From assembly GCF_001273835.1 (NCBI RefSeq), contig NZ_JHEI01000136.1:62001-126000 (forward strand): a stretch of 64,000 nt of DNA, read 5' to 3'. This document shows, piece by piece, positions 9,373-18,780 of this stretch. Both the position numbers and the translations under genes were made by a program. Position 1 is the stretch's first letter. Every line of letters begins with the position of its first letter. Origin of the DNA: Leucobacter celer subsp. astrifaciens (lineage in GTDB: Bacteria > Actinomycetota > Actinomycetes > Actinomycetales > Microbacteriaceae). Below the pieces are notes generated by a model. It was not told the DNA's origin. It saw nothing but the letters and a program-made list of their open reading frames with translations, and did no database searches.

Positions 9373-9912
9373 GTGGCGGGATCGACGACGACGTTCGTGC
9401 TCGCGGGAGGCTGCTTCTGGTGCCTCGACGCCGCCTACCGGCAGCTGCGGGGGGTCACGGAGGTGCTCTCCTGCTACACCGGCGGCGAGACGCCGCACCC
9501 GAACTACGAACAGGTGTGCACGGGGGCGACGGGGCACGCCGAGGCTGTCGCGGTCACCTTCGACGAGAGCGTGATCCCCGCCCGGGTGATCCTCGACGCC
9601 TTCTTCACGATGCACGATCCGACGCAGCTGAACCGGCAGGGGAACGACGTCGGTACCCAATACCGCTCCGCCATGTTCTTCTCGAGCGACGAGCAGCGGA
9701 TGCTGTTCGAGGAGGCCCGGGATCGCGCCGCAGCCTACTGGGAGGCGGCGGGTGAGATCGTGACGGTGATCGAGCCGCTGGGCGAGGTGCATCCCGCGGA
9801 GGAGTACCACCAGGACTTCTTCGCGAAGAACCCGACGCAGGGCTACTGCCTCGCGGTCGCCGTTCCCAAGGTGAACAAGGTGCGCGCCTCCTTCGCCGAG
9901 TACCTGCGCTGA
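9373..9912 (+). CDS. msrA: Peptide methionine sulfoxide reductase MsrA
   Basis: MsrA reduces the S-epimer of methionine sulfoxide in oxidised proteins. The 179-residue protein has the active-site GGCFWC motif (nucleophile Cys14) and the EEYHQDF motif near residue 140. GYC near residue 158 supplies the likely resolving cysteine. The GTG at 9373 lies 2 bases after the nadE stop, so the two genes are translated from one mRNA. There is no other in-frame start before the catalytic motif. It converges with the ssb paralogue, with only 5 bases between the stops and no visible terminator. Confidence 0.96.
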   Translation: MAGSTTTFVLAGGCFWCLDAAYRQLRGVTEVLSCYTGGETPHPNYEQVCTGATGHAEAVAVTFDESVIPARVILDAFFTMHDPTQLNRQGNDVGTQYRSAMFFSSDEQRMLFEEARDRAAAYWEAAGEIVTVIEPLGEVHPAEEYHQDFFAKNPTQGYCLAVAVPKVNKVRASFAEYLR

Positions 9913-9917
9913 CCGGT

Positions 9918-10463
9918 CTACGCCGCGACCGGAACGAAACCGTCGCCCTCGTCATCGGTGTCGCTCGACGGGCTCTGCCCCTCGCTCGGCGCCGTGACCC
10001 AGGCGGACTGCTCGCCCGAGGTGATTCCCCCGGTCGGGTCCGCGGGCGACGCGGCGCCCTGGATCTCGGCGGGAGACGCGCTCTCGGCGGTCGCGGAGGC
10101 ATCGGCCCCGGAGCGCTTGGTGAACCTCGAGACGCCCCATCGCAGGTCGTGTCCGAGGGCATCGGACTCCACCTCAACCGCGGTGCCCGACTTCTCGCCG
10201 GATTCCCACCGCCGCATCCTGAGCCTGCCGCTCACCACGACTCGATCGCCCTTCGAGAACGACTCGCTCGCGTGCTCCGCCAGACCGCGGAAGGCGTTGA
10301 CGGTGAACCAGTTCGTCTCGCCGTCGACCCATTGCGCCTGTTCGCGGTCGTAGCGCCGTTCATTGCTCGCGACTCTGAACGAGCAGAAGGCGGCCCCCGA
10401 GTTCGTCCTGGAGAATCTCGGGTCGGTGGCGACGGTGCCGATGATGCAGATGGGGGTGGACAT
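9918..10463 (-). CDS. ssb: Single-stranded DNA-binding protein paralogue without acidic tip
   Basis: An SSB-type OB fold occupies about residues 1-105 (ICIIGTVATDPRFSRT, WFTVNAFRGLAEHA, GDRVVVSGRLRMRRW). The tail (about 110-181) is Ser/Ala/Asp rich. The usual C-terminal DDDxPF tip, which recruits replication proteins in the housekeeping SSB, is absent; the protein ends DGFVPVAA. This fits the second, SsbB-like class known in actinobacteria, in Streptomyces linked to chromosome segregation. The housekeeping copy normally lies by rpsF/rpsR and is not in this window. The ATG has GAAGGAGAG 6 bases upstream. Confidence 0.9.
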   Translation of the reverse strand: MSTPICIIGTVATDPRFSRTNSGAAFCSFRVASNERRYDREQAQWVDGETNWFTVNAFRGLAEHASESFSKGDRVVVSGRLRMRRWESGEKSGTAVEVESDALGHDLRWGVSRFTKRSGADASATAESASPAEIQGAASPADPTGGITSGEQSAWVTAPSEGQSPSSDTDDEGDGFVPVAA

Positions 10464-10514
10464 GGTGCTCTCCTTCGATGCGCCCCGGGCGAGCCGGGAA
10501 CCCGTGTGCTGATC

Positions 10515-10556
10515 GAGCGGACGGATCGCGCCGTGCGAGAGACGACCCGTCCGCTC
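10515..10556. other. 10-bp inverted repeat upstream of ssb paralogue
   Basis: The arms GAGCGGACGG and CCGTCCGCTC pair perfectly across 22 bases and are followed by CTCTTTC on the plus strand. It lies between two divergent genes, so it may be an operator or a mRNA leader structure for the ssb gene. Its role is not clear. Confidence 0.35.
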
Positions 10557-10716
10557 TCTTTCAGCCTGCGCGATCCGAACCGGCGCCGCGAGCGGATCCG
10601 GCGATCTGTGGAGAAATCAGGCGGGGTTCACGATGTCCGCCGACTGTGAGCGAAACCTCGGGCGGGATGGGTTCCGATTCGCTCCGTCGCAGCGCCGTTC
10701 CTCAGCCTGCATTGCG

Positions 10717-10722
10717 TACACT
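10717..10722 (+). promoter_or_regulatory. Leaderless -10 (TACACT) for the lipoprotein gene
   Basis: TACACT lies 6 bases before the GTG start. This fixes the choice of the GTG at 10729 over an in-frame ATG at 10633, which would add residues unlike any signal peptide. Confidence 0.6.
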
Positions 10723-10728
10723 GGCCTG

Positions 10729-11229
10729 GTGCGCCCAGTTTCATCGATCCATCGCCGATCCGCCGCCGCGCTGCTTGCGATCGGCGCCGCGCTGCCGTTG
10801 CTCACGGGGTGCGCGCTCATCGAGGGCGTGCTGCAGGGGCCGACACCCGTGACGCCGGAGCGCGAGGCCCCGGCGGTGCCCGAGGTCGCCCCGGAGTTCG
10901 TCCCCGACGGCACGGCAGCGCAGAACCTGCCCTACTTCACGGAGGTGCTGCGGGAGTACTCCGACGGAACCCAGCCGGTGAAGGGGGTGCCCGTCGTCGA
11001 CGCGATCGCAGCGGCGGGCTTCGACAAGTCCGCGATGCAGGTCAGCTTCGACCGCAGCCAGACCGGCCTCGAGGCCGACAACATCTTCGTCTCGGTGCAG
11101 ATCGGGGAGGACTGCCTCATCGGTCAGCTCGTGACGGGGGACCGGAGCTTCGCGGCGCAGAACGAGCCGGCGGTCGGCCCCGACGGCGACATCTGCCTGA
11201 TCGGGAGCACGCGCCCGATCGACTGGTAG
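10729..11229 (+). CDS. Predicted lipoprotein, unknown function
   Basis: A 166-residue protein. The N-terminus is a clear lipoprotein signal: basic residues, a hydrophobic core and the lipobox LLTGC with Cys28 to be lipidated, so it should be anchored to the outer face of the membrane. The mature part has a proline-rich linker and then a compact domain (about 60-166) with two cysteines (EDCLIG and DICLIG) that could form a disulfide. DUF6993-like proteins of Microbacteriaceae look similar, but I cannot confirm that by eye. It is a single gene with its own promoter, upstream of ettA. Confidence 0.82.
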   Translation: MRPVSSIHRRSAAALLAIGAALPLLTGCALIEGVLQGPTPVTPEREAPAVPEVAPEFVPDGTAAQNLPYFTEVLREYSDGTQPVKGVPVVDAIAAAGFDKSAMQVSFDRSQTGLEADNIFVSVQIGEDCLIGQLVTGDRSFAAQNEPAVGPDGDICLIGSTRPIDW

Positions 11230-11351
11230 CCGCGAGGAGCGATCTCCCCGGCCCTCCGGCGCCCCGGCGCTGACGCCGACGCGCCGACGGTCTCGGGATC
11301 CGCGGTCTCGGCTTCGGCGGAACCGGGGCCGCTACCGCCGGATGCGGGCGG

Positions 11352-11357
11352 TAGAGT
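11352..11357 (+). promoter_or_regulatory. -10 element (TAGAGT) for ettA
   Basis: TAGAGT lies 66 bases before the ettA ATG, leaving a leader of about 60 bases that includes AAGGAG (11388-11393). The AAGGAG is too far from the ATG to be its ribosome site. Confidence 0.4.
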
Positions 11358-11423
11358 AGTGGGGATCCGTTTCAATCCTTTCGAAGCAAGGAGTTCGGGG
11401 CGCCCCAGCGCCCGAGAGTGCAT

Positions 11424-13106
<1,683 letters not shown>

Positions 13107-13180
13107 TGACGTCTCGGGCCCGGTCCCTCGGGGGTCCGGGCCCGTCAGTTCCCAATCGACTGCAGAGAGAGGTCCGTCGC

Positions 13181-13648
13181 GTGGCGCGCACCCACATCGA
13201 TATCGAGCTCCGCTGGGGCGATCAGGACGCCTACGGGCACGTCAACAACGTGGCCTACGCGCGATTCCTGGAGGAGTCGCGCGTGCGCACCTTCTGGCTC
13301 GGATCCGGTCGCGAGGCGACCGGCATGGAGCGCCATTTCCGAGGTGACGATCCCGCCGGCCCGAAGATGCTGGTCGCGAGCCAGCAGATCGAGTTCCTGC
13401 GCGTGCTGGAGTACAGCGAGCACCCCGTCTCCGTGGAGCTCTGGATCGGCCGCCTCGGCGGATCGAGCCTCGAGGTGCACTACGAGATCGTCGACGGCTC
13501 GGCCGCTGAGCGCACGGTCGTCGCCAGAGCGATCTCGCACATCGTGATCGTCGACGGAATGACGCTGCGGCCCGTGCGTCTCTCCGACGAGGGACGCGCC
13601 TCCGTCGAGCCCTGGACCGACGCGCCCCTGCAGCTGCGCCGCAGCTAG
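13181..13648 (+). CDS. Acyl-CoA thioesterase, hotdog fold (YbgC/4HBT-like)
   Basis: The 155-residue protein has the single hotdog domain of the 4-hydroxybenzoyl-CoA thioesterase group. The catalytic loop is RWGDQDAYGHVNN, with the usual Asp in GDQDAYGHVNN, and is followed by the long YARFLEESRV helix. These cytoplasmic enzymes hydrolyse acyl-CoA esters; the natural substrate is unknown. The GTG at 13181 was chosen because AGAGAGG lies 8 bases upstream and the hotdog fold begins at once. An ATG at 13106, overlapping the ettA stop as TGATG, would add 25 residues that look non-conserved but would allow reinitiation. Confidence 0.88.
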   Translation: MARTHIDIELRWGDQDAYGHVNNVAYARFLEESRVRTFWLGSGREATGMERHFRGDDPAGPKMLVASQQIEFLRVLEYSEHPVSVELWIGRLGGSSLEVHYEIVDGSAAERTVVARAISHIVIVDGMTLRPVRLSDEGRASVEPWTDAPLQLRRS

Positions 13649-13671
13649 GGCCGGGACTGGAGCGCGCTGGA

Positions 13672-13706
13672 TCTCCGCTCACAGCGTTCGTCGCTGTGAG
13701 CGGAGA
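13672..13706. terminator. Bidirectional terminator, 15-bp perfect stem
   Basis: A perfect 15-base inverted repeat (13672-13686 and 13692-13706) with a 5-base loop (TTCGT) lies between the convergent thioesterase and sigma-factor genes. There is no T-run, which is common for high-GC actinobacterial terminators. Confidence 0.75.
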
Positions 13707-13718
13707 CCCGGCCGTCTG

Positions 13719-14264
13719 CTACCCGAGCTCGGCGCGCAGTCCGGACCGGATCCGGGAGTACCGCTTGCGAGCCGCCCCGGGGGAGAGACCGAGGACCGCT
13801 CCGGCTTCGGCGACCCCGAAACCCTCCCACGCCACGAGCAGCAGCAGCTCGCGATCGCGCTCGGGGAGCTTCGCGAGTGCGATGCGGAGATCGGGATCCG
13901 GGTCCGGCGATGTCGTCGTCGGTTCGCTGCGGATCTCGGCGCGCAGCCGATCCGCGAGCTCCGTGTGCCGCACGCGCCCGCGGCGCGCGCGGGCCAGCAC
14001 TCTGCGCGCCACGCCGTAGGCGTACTGCCGCAGCGCCTCGCGATCCCGGGGCAGGCGGTCGCCCTTGCCGAGCAGGACGAGGAGAGTGTCCGCGGCCGCG
14101 TCGGCCGCGTCGTGGGCGTCTCCGAGGCGGCGGAGGAAGTAGCCGGTGAGCTCGGGGAGCAGCTCGGCGAGGACCTCGCGCGGATCCACCGCTTCGCGCA
14201 GGATCTCCGAGAGCGGGATCGGCACGGTGTCCGCCGCGAGGCGGTCGGAAACGTTCGCGCTCAT
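13719..14264 (-). CDS. ECF-like RNA polymerase sigma factor
   Basis: The 181-residue protein has a weak region 2 (about 30-95: ELTGYFLRRLGDAHDAADAAADTL) and a good region 4 helix-turn-helix (about 130-178: LPERDRELLLLVAWEGFGVAEAGAVLG). This is the shape of extracytoplasmic-function sigma factors. Regulon and signal are unknown. Its ATG (14264-14262) overlaps the stop of the upstream membrane-protein gene by 4 bases, so the pair is translationally coupled. That order is the reverse of the usual sigma then anti-sigma arrangement. The 15-bp stem-loop terminator lies just beyond its stop. Confidence 0.85.
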   Translation of the reverse strand: MSANVSDRLAADTVPIPLSEILREAVDPREVLAELLPELTGYFLRRLGDAHDAADAAADTLLVLLGKGDRLPRDREALRQYAYGVARRVLARARRGRVRHTELADRLRAEIRSEPTTTSPDPDPDLRIALAKLPERDRELLLLVAWEGFGVAEAGAVLGLSPGAARKRYSRIRSGLRAELG

Positions 14265-15289
14265 TCGGCACCGCCCTCCTCGTCCTGGTGCCCCCAGCCG
14301 CCGCGCCCGACGGCGGCCGCGGGATCCTCGACACCGGCCGCGGCGGCGACCTCCCTGAGCGCACGATCATAGTCGTCCCAGTACGGCGATCCCACGTCGA
14401 TGGTCTCGTAGGGGTCGGAGAGCCTGGCGAAGTCGTCGAAGATCCCGTCGATGAATGCCTGCCGATCGACACCGTCCCACAGCTCGTAGGCGGCGCGGAA
14501 CGAGGGACCGTTGTGCACGAGCATCTCCTCCTCCGCGGGTCGTTCGCCGTGCTGAGAGCTGAGCTGCTGCTGCGCGACCACGACGTTGACGGCGTCCTGC
14601 TGCAGCAGCGCCTGGGCGGCGTTCGTGCGCTCGGCCGGATCGTCCGCGTTCATCCGTGCGAGGAACGCCCACATCAGATACCGCACCCCGCCGCCGTCGG
14701 AGTGCACGATCTCCGGCCATGTCGGCGCCTCGCGCATCACAGCCATCGCCGCCTCCCGGGCGGGCTCGTCGTCCGCGCGGTCGGCCGCGATCCACTCCGC
14801 CAGCCAGGCCAGCCACAGGGTGCGTTCGAGATCGGCTACCAGTGTGCCCGTCTGGATCATCCCGGCTTCGTCGGAGTAACATCCGGCGATGACCGCCGCC
14901 TCGGCGTCCCAGTCGAAGCCGGGCGGAGCGGGGAGCCCGCGGGGTGCGACTTCGGCGATGTACTCCGCGAAGTCCGGCGCGTCGGTGGCGATCCACTCCT
15001 CATCGGCGACCGTCTCGGTGCCGGAGCCGTCATCGATGATGCCCGTCTGCGCAGCGAACATGCGCTCGGCGACGGCGGCGGCGGGGAATGAGAGCGCGCC
15101 GACGAGGAGCGCGCCGACGGCGATACTCCAGGTCTTGCGCACGCGCCGCTTCGCCCGGGCGGGTCGCGCCGCCTCGTCGACGAGCGCGCGCGCGGTGCCG
15201 GGAGAGATGGTCGGGTTCGGGGCGGCAAGCCGGGCGAGCCGTGCGTCGAGCGCGCCGTCGCCGTTCTCGGTATCCGATCGCAGGGTCAT
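14261..15289 (-). CDS. Single-pass membrane protein, candidate sigma-factor partner
   Basis: A 342-residue protein I do not recognise. An N-terminal cytoplasmic segment of about 50 residues is followed by one membrane helix (about 54-75, SIAVGALLVGALSFPAAAVA) and a large acidic outer domain. I see no zinc anti-sigma motif (HxxxCxxC). The cytoplasmic part contains NPTISPGTARALVDEA, a pattern seen in actinobacterial membrane proteins encoded beside ECF sigma genes. The 4-base overlap with the sigma factor supports a regulatory link, either as anti-sigma or as sensor. The ATG has GAGGAA upstream. Confidence 0.75.
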   Translation of the reverse strand: MTLRSDTENGDGALDARLARLAAPNPTISPGTARALVDEAARPARAKRRVRKTWSIAVGALLVGALSFPAAAVAERMFAAQTGIIDDGSGTETVADEEWIATDAPDFAEYIAEVAPRGLPAPPGFDWDAEAAVIAGCYSDEAGMIQTGTLVADLERTLWLAWLAEWIAADRADDEPAREAAMAVMREAPTWPEIVHSDGGGVRYLMWAFLARMNADDPAERTNAAQALLQQDAVNVVVAQQQLSSQHGERPAEEEMLVHNGPSFRAAYELWDGVDRQAFIDGIFDDFARLSDPYETIDVGSPYWDDYDRALREVAAAAGVEDPAAAVGRGGWGHQDEEGGAE

Positions 15290-15328
15290 GAGTTCCTCGA
15301 TTCTCGCGTGTCACTCAGGTACCTGCGG

Positions 15329-15342
15329 GTTTCGACGGAAAC
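15329..15342. promoter_or_regulatory. Short dyad GTTTC-GACG-GAAAC upstream of the sigma operon
   Basis: A 5-base perfect dyad around GACG lies 40 bases before the membrane-protein start, where an operator would sit. A role in autoregulation is inference only. Confidence 0.3.
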
Positions 15343-15434
15343 GTGACGGATCGGCGGCACGGGATCTCACGCGGGCGCGGCTCCGGATCGGCTGTTCGCG
15401 GAACCGCCCGGGCCGGATCGCGCGGAAGCGCCCG

Positions 15435-16313
15435 CTATTCGCTCTCGGGCAGCCGGATCGTCGTCTCCTGCGACACGCTCGCGACGAGTGCGCCCGTGCG
15501 GTCGTAGAAGCGCCCGTGCGTGAGTCCGCGACCGCCCTGCGCGGTGGGGGACTCGAGCTCGTAGAGCAGCCACTCGTCCACCCGGAAGGGGCGGTGGAAC
15601 CACATGGCGTGGTCGAGGCTCGCGCCGCGCATCCCGGGTGTCGCCCAGGGCACGCCGTGCCGGCGCATCACCGGTTCGAGCAGCAGATAGTCGCTCGCGA
15701 AGGCGAGGGCCGCGGCGTGCAGCAGCGGTGTCGCGTCGAAGGTGTCGCGGCTGCGCAGCCACACCCGCTGGCGGTTGCTGCGCTCGGGGACGTTCAGGAT
15801 GATGTCGGACTCGACGTAGCGGAAGTCGAACGGCCGGTTCAGCACCCACGAGGCCCGGCCGCCCCCGCCCGAGCTGGCCAGATGGCCGTAGGTCTCCCAC
15901 ACGCTGGGCAGGGACTCGGGATCGGGCACCGAACCGAGATCCGCAGGCTCCTGGTGCTCGAGGCCCGCGTCCGGCTCCTGGTACGACGAGATCATCGACA
16001 TCAGCACCTGGCCGCTCTGGTAGGCCTGCACCCGTCGCGTGGAGAAGGAGCGTCCGTCGTGCAGGCGATCCACCTCGAACGTCATGCGATCCTCGCTGTC
16101 GCCCGGCCGCAGGAAGTAGCCGTGCATCGAGTGGATGATGCGATCCTCGGGCACCGTGGTACCGGCCGCGGCGATCGCCTGCCCGAGCACCTGGCCGCCG
16201 AAGGAGCGCCCGTGCGGGGTGGGGAACGCCGGCCCGGTGAGGATGTCTTCGCGGGTGCGCGCGCCGGAGTCGAGCACCGAGAGCATGGCGAGGAGATCGG
16301 GGGAAACGGTCAT
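15435..16313 (-). CDS. tesB: Acyl-CoA thioesterase II
   Basis: TesB hydrolyses medium and long acyl-CoA to free acid. The 292-residue protein is a double hotdog. Domain 1 has GRSFGGQVLGQAIAAA near residue 35 and the HSMHGYFLRPGD strand near 60. Domain 2 has SLDHAMWFHRPF near 235, with the catalytic Asp in SLDHA, and ends in SVSQETTIRL with the catalytic Gln/Glu region. The ATG at 16313 has a perfect AGGAGG 5 bases upstream. In M. tuberculosis a tesB lies beside pykA; here it lies with the sigma operon and is transcribed toward it. Confidence 0.94.
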   Translation of the reverse strand: MTVSPDLLAMLSVLDSGARTREDILTGPAFPTPHGRSFGGQVLGQAIAAAGTTVPEDRIIHSMHGYFLRPGDSEDRMTFEVDRLHDGRSFSTRRVQAYQSGQVLMSMISSYQEPDAGLEHQEPADLGSVPDPESLPSVWETYGHLASSGGGGRASWVLNRPFDFRYVESDIILNVPERSNRQRVWLRSRDTFDATPLLHAAALAFASDYLLLEPVMRRHGVPWATPGMRGASLDHAMWFHRPFRVDEWLLYELESPTAQGGRGLTHGRFYDRTGALVASVSQETTIRLPESE

Positions 16314-16354
16314 GGGTCCTCCTGGGTCGGCTCCATTGCATGGACGATGCCCCC

Positions 16355-16360
16355 AGTCTA
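16355..16360 (-). promoter_or_regulatory. -10 element (TAGACT) for tesB
   Basis: On the minus strand TAGACT lies 41 bases before the tesB ATG, leaving a leader of about 35 bases that carries the AGGAGG ribosome site. Confidence 0.45.
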
Positions 16361-16399
16361 TGACCGGGCGGGTGCCGGATCGGCGCGCGACCCGTTCGC

Positions 16400-16405
16400 T
16401 AGGCT
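16400..16405 (+). promoter_or_regulatory. Leaderless -10 (TAGGCT) for the 215-residue gene
   Basis: TAGGCT lies 7 bases before the ATG at 16413. It supports this ATG over longer in-frame extensions. Confidence 0.6.
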
Positions 16406-16412
16406 GGGTGCG

Positions 16413-17060
16413 ATGACTGCCACCTTGTCGCTCGCGGATCACGCGACCCGGGACGATCTGCGCATCTTCCTCGAGCGCCTGCAGCGCGCGGGCCAGGAGG
16501 ACGTGCGCCTCACCACGCGGGGGGCGGTGCTGGCCGTGTACGGCTGCACGCAGGCTCCGCGCGGGATCACCGACGCGGTGCCCGTGGTGCTGGTGATGCG
16601 GGCGTTCGAGCTCGCGGCTGCGCCGGCCGAGGCCGTGGATGAGACGGTGCCGGGGCGGGCGCTGCTCGACCGCATCGCGCGTCTCGGGATCGTGGGGCTG
16701 GCGCTCGAGGCGCCCGAGGTCACGAGCCTGGCGGCCTGGGCGGGAGTGCTGCCGCCGGTCACCGGGTGGAGCGCCGCCGGAGTCGTCGATGCGGCATCGC
16801 TCGCGACCGTCGCGTCCGAGGGGATCGAGCGGGTCGCCTCGCTGCTGCCGGAGGATCCCGGCGATGCCGTGGTGCAGCGCGTGCGGGCCTCGGTGTGGGG
16901 CGCGGAGATCGCGCCGGGACTGCCCGCCGCCGCCGCGTTCGCCGCCGAGGCGATGGGGCTGCTGAGCGATGAGGATCCCGTGCGCGTCTCGCGCTCTCTG
17001 ACCTGGACGCGGCTCACCACCGCGCGCGGGCACGTGCTCGTGCGCTCGCTGCTGGGATAG
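16413..17060 (+). CDS. Conserved-looking hypothetical protein
   Basis: A 215-residue protein I do not recognise. It is Ala/Val/Leu rich with no signal peptide, no clear membrane helix and no metal motif. The N-terminal part (DDLRIFLERLQRAGQEDVRLTTRGAVLAVYG) looks like an alpha/beta domain. The pattern resembles uncharacterised actinobacterial proteins annotated only as hypothetical. Codon usage matches its neighbours. It lies 67 bases upstream of rpoZ, where gmk is found in many actinobacteria, but nothing in it suggests a kinase. The leaderless promoter fixes the start. Confidence 0.8.
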   Translation: MTATLSLADHATRDDLRIFLERLQRAGQEDVRLTTRGAVLAVYGCTQAPRGITDAVPVVLVMRAFELAAAPAEAVDETVPGRALLDRIARLGIVGLALEAPEVTSLAAWAGVLPPVTGWSAAGVVDAASLATVASEGIERVASLLPEDPGDAVVQRVRASVWGAEIAPGLPAAAAFAAEAMGLLSDEDPVRVSRSLTWTRLTTARGHVLVRSLLG

Positions 17061-17094
17061 CGAGGGCCTCCCAGCAGGATCGGCGATCCTCGGG

Positions 17095-17100
17095 TAAGAT
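17095..17100 (+). promoter_or_regulatory. -10 element (TAAGAT) for rpoZ
   Basis: TAAGAT lies 27 bases before the ATG at 17128, with AGAGGAG (17114-17120) in the short leader. Confidence 0.5.
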
Positions 17101-17127
17101 AGTGAGGTCAACTAGAGGAGTGTGTAC

Positions 17128-17421
17128 ATGGCCAACCCCAACGGCATCATCGACCCGCCCATCGACGATCTGCTCGAGAAGGTCGATTCGAAGTACGCCC
17201 TGGTGGTCTTCGCTTCGCAGCGCGCCCGCCAGATCAACGATTACTACACGGATCTGCACGACGGCAATCTGTTCGACAACGTCGGCCCGCTGGTCGACTC
17301 GTCGGTCGACGACAAGCCGCTGTCGATCGCGCTGCACGAGATCGTCGAGGGCAAGCTGACCATGAGTCGGCGCGCCGCCGTGTCGAGCGACTCCGAGGAT
17401 GCGGCCGCGACCAGCGCGTAA
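17128..17421 (+). CDS. rpoZ: RNA polymerase omega subunit
   Basis: Omega helps fold and recruit the beta-prime subunit of RNA polymerase. The 97-residue protein has the family core: [20 protein letters not shown], the RARQINDYY helix typical of actinobacterial omega, and [13 protein letters not shown] near residue 72. The ATG at 17128 sits 7 bases after AGAGGAG. A GTG 6 bases earlier is in frame but too close to that site. In many actinobacteria rpoZ is followed by coaBC and then metK; here metK follows directly after 155 bases. Confidence 0.95.
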   Translation: MANPNGIIDPPIDDLLEKVDSKYALVVFASQRARQINDYYTDLHDGNLFDNVGPLVDSSVDDKPLSIALHEIVEGKLTMSRRAAVSSDSEDAAATSA

Positions 17422-17459
17422 TCTTCCGCTGCACTCGCAGCTCTGTCGGTGGCGTCGGA

Positions 17460-17465
17460 TACCCT
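17460..17465 (+). promoter_or_regulatory. -10 element (TACCCT) for metK
   Basis: TACCCT in the rpoZ-metK gap would give metK a leader of about 105 bases. No -35 is evident. I could not identify a SAM-binding riboswitch fold in that leader. Confidence 0.35.
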
Positions 17466-17498
17466 GAATGGGGTCCGGCGCCATCGGCGTTTTCAGCA

Positions 17499-17528
17499 TC
17501 GGTGTTCGTCGCCTCGGTGTTCGTCACC
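17499..17528. repeat. Two tandem copies of a 15-base unit in the metK leader
   Basis: TCGGTGTTCGTCGCC is followed at once by TCGGTGTTCGTCACC, differing in one base. The repeat lies 49 bases before the metK start and could be a regulatory site or replication slippage. Confidence 0.5.
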
Positions 17529-17576
17529 TGCGCCGCACCCCTCTCGTCCGCCCGCTTCCCACCGCAAGGAGCTCAC

Positions 17577-18773
17577 GTGCCGCTGCGCCAGTTCACCTCG
17601 GAATCCGTCACCGAGGGCCACCCGGACAAGATCTGCGACCGCATCTCGGACTCGATCCTCGATGCGATGCTCGAGCAGGATCCCGGCGCTCGCGTCGCCG
17701 TCGAGACCCTCGTCACCACGGGGCTCGTGCACGTCGCCGGCGAGGTCTCCACGACAGGCTACGTCGAGATCCCCCAGATCGTGCGCGAGGCCGTGCGCGA
17801 TATCGGCTACACCAGCTCCGAGATGGGGTTCGACGCCGCCTCGTGCGGCGTCTCGGTGTCGATCGGGCAGCAGTCGCCCGACATCGCGGGCGGAGTCGAC
17901 TCCTCGCTCGAGGTCCGCAGCGGCGAGGCCGGTGAGGACGACGGGCTCAGCCGCCAGGGCGCCGGCGACCAGGGCATCATGTTCGGCTACGCGACCGATG
18001 AGACGCCCGAGCTGCACCCGCTCCCCAGCTGGATCGCGCATCGCCTCGCCGAGCGCCTCACCGAGGTGCGCAAGAGCGGCGTGCTGCCCGAACTGCGCCC
18101 CGACGGCAAGACCCAGGTGACCATCGGCTACGACGGGAACCGCGCGGTGAGTGTCGAGGCGGTCGTCGTCTCCACGCAGCACCACGGCGACATCTCCCAG
18201 CAGGCGCTGCGCGACGCCGTGGAGCGCGAGGTGATCCGGCCGGTGCTCGAGCGGGTGGAGCTGAACAGCTCGGACGCCCAGCTCTTCATCAACCCGGCCG
18301 GTCCGTTCGTGATCGGCGGCCCCATGGGCGACGCCGGCCTCACCGGCCGCAAGATCATCATCGACACCTACGGCGGGGCCAGCCGGCACGGCGGCGGCGC
18401 GTTCAGCGGCAAGGACCCGTCGAAAGTCGATCGCTCGGCCGCCTACGCGATGCGCTGGGTCGCCAAGCACGTCGTGCGGGCAGGCCTGGCCCGCCGGGCC
18501 GAGCTCCAGGTCGCCTATGCGATCGGACGCGCCCACCCGGTCGGCCTCTACGTCGAGACGTTCGGCACCGAGACCGTGCCGCTCGATCGCATCGAGCGCG
18601 CGGTGCGCGAGGTCTTCGACCTGCGCCCGCTCGCCATCATCCGAGACCTCGAGCTGCTGCGCCCGGTCTACGCGAAGACGAGCGCGTACGGCCACTTCGG
18701 TCGCGAGCTTCCCGAGTTCACCTGGGAGGCCACTCCGCGCACCGCCGAGCTGCGGGCCGCAGCCGGCCTGTAG
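17577..18773 (+). CDS. metK: S-adenosylmethionine synthetase
   Basis: MetK makes SAM from methionine and ATP. The 398-residue protein has the family motifs: [14 protein letters not shown] (about 10-23), the [12 protein letters not shown] loop near 130, and [19 protein letters not shown] near 270-290, which carries the phosphate-binding P-loop-like element. The GTG at 17577 was chosen because AAGGAG lies 7 bases upstream and the protein begins directly at the conserved LRQFTSESV. An upstream ATG at 17502 would add 25 unlike residues. priA follows 7 bases after the stop. Confidence 0.97.
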   Translation: MPLRQFTSESVTEGHPDKICDRISDSILDAMLEQDPGARVAVETLVTTGLVHVAGEVSTTGYVEIPQIVREAVRDIGYTSSEMGFDAASCGVSVSIGQQSPDIAGGVDSSLEVRSGEAGEDDGLSRQGAGDQGIMFGYATDETPELHPLPSWIAHRLAERLTEVRKSGVLPELRPDGKTQVTIGYDGNRAVSVEAVVVSTQHHGDISQQALRDAVEREVIRPVLERVELNSSDAQLFINPAGPFVIGGPMGDAGLTGRKIIIDTYGGASRHGGGAFSGKDPSKVDRSAAYAMRWVAKHVVRAGLARRAELQVAYAIGRAHPVGLYVETFGTETVPLDRIERAVREVFDLRPLAIIRDLELLRPVYAKTSAYGHFGRELPEFTWEATPRTAELRAAAGL

Positions 18774-18780
18774 GGGCGCC

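Noticed and set aside
14889-16412. Long plus-strand extension of the 215-residue gene
   Set aside because: It runs antisense through tesB and the membrane-protein gene, and a TAGGCT promoter sits right before the ATG at 16413.
17466-17576. A SAM riboswitch before metK
   Set aside because: I could not find the conserved core of any SAM riboswitch class by eye; only a tandem repeat is visible.
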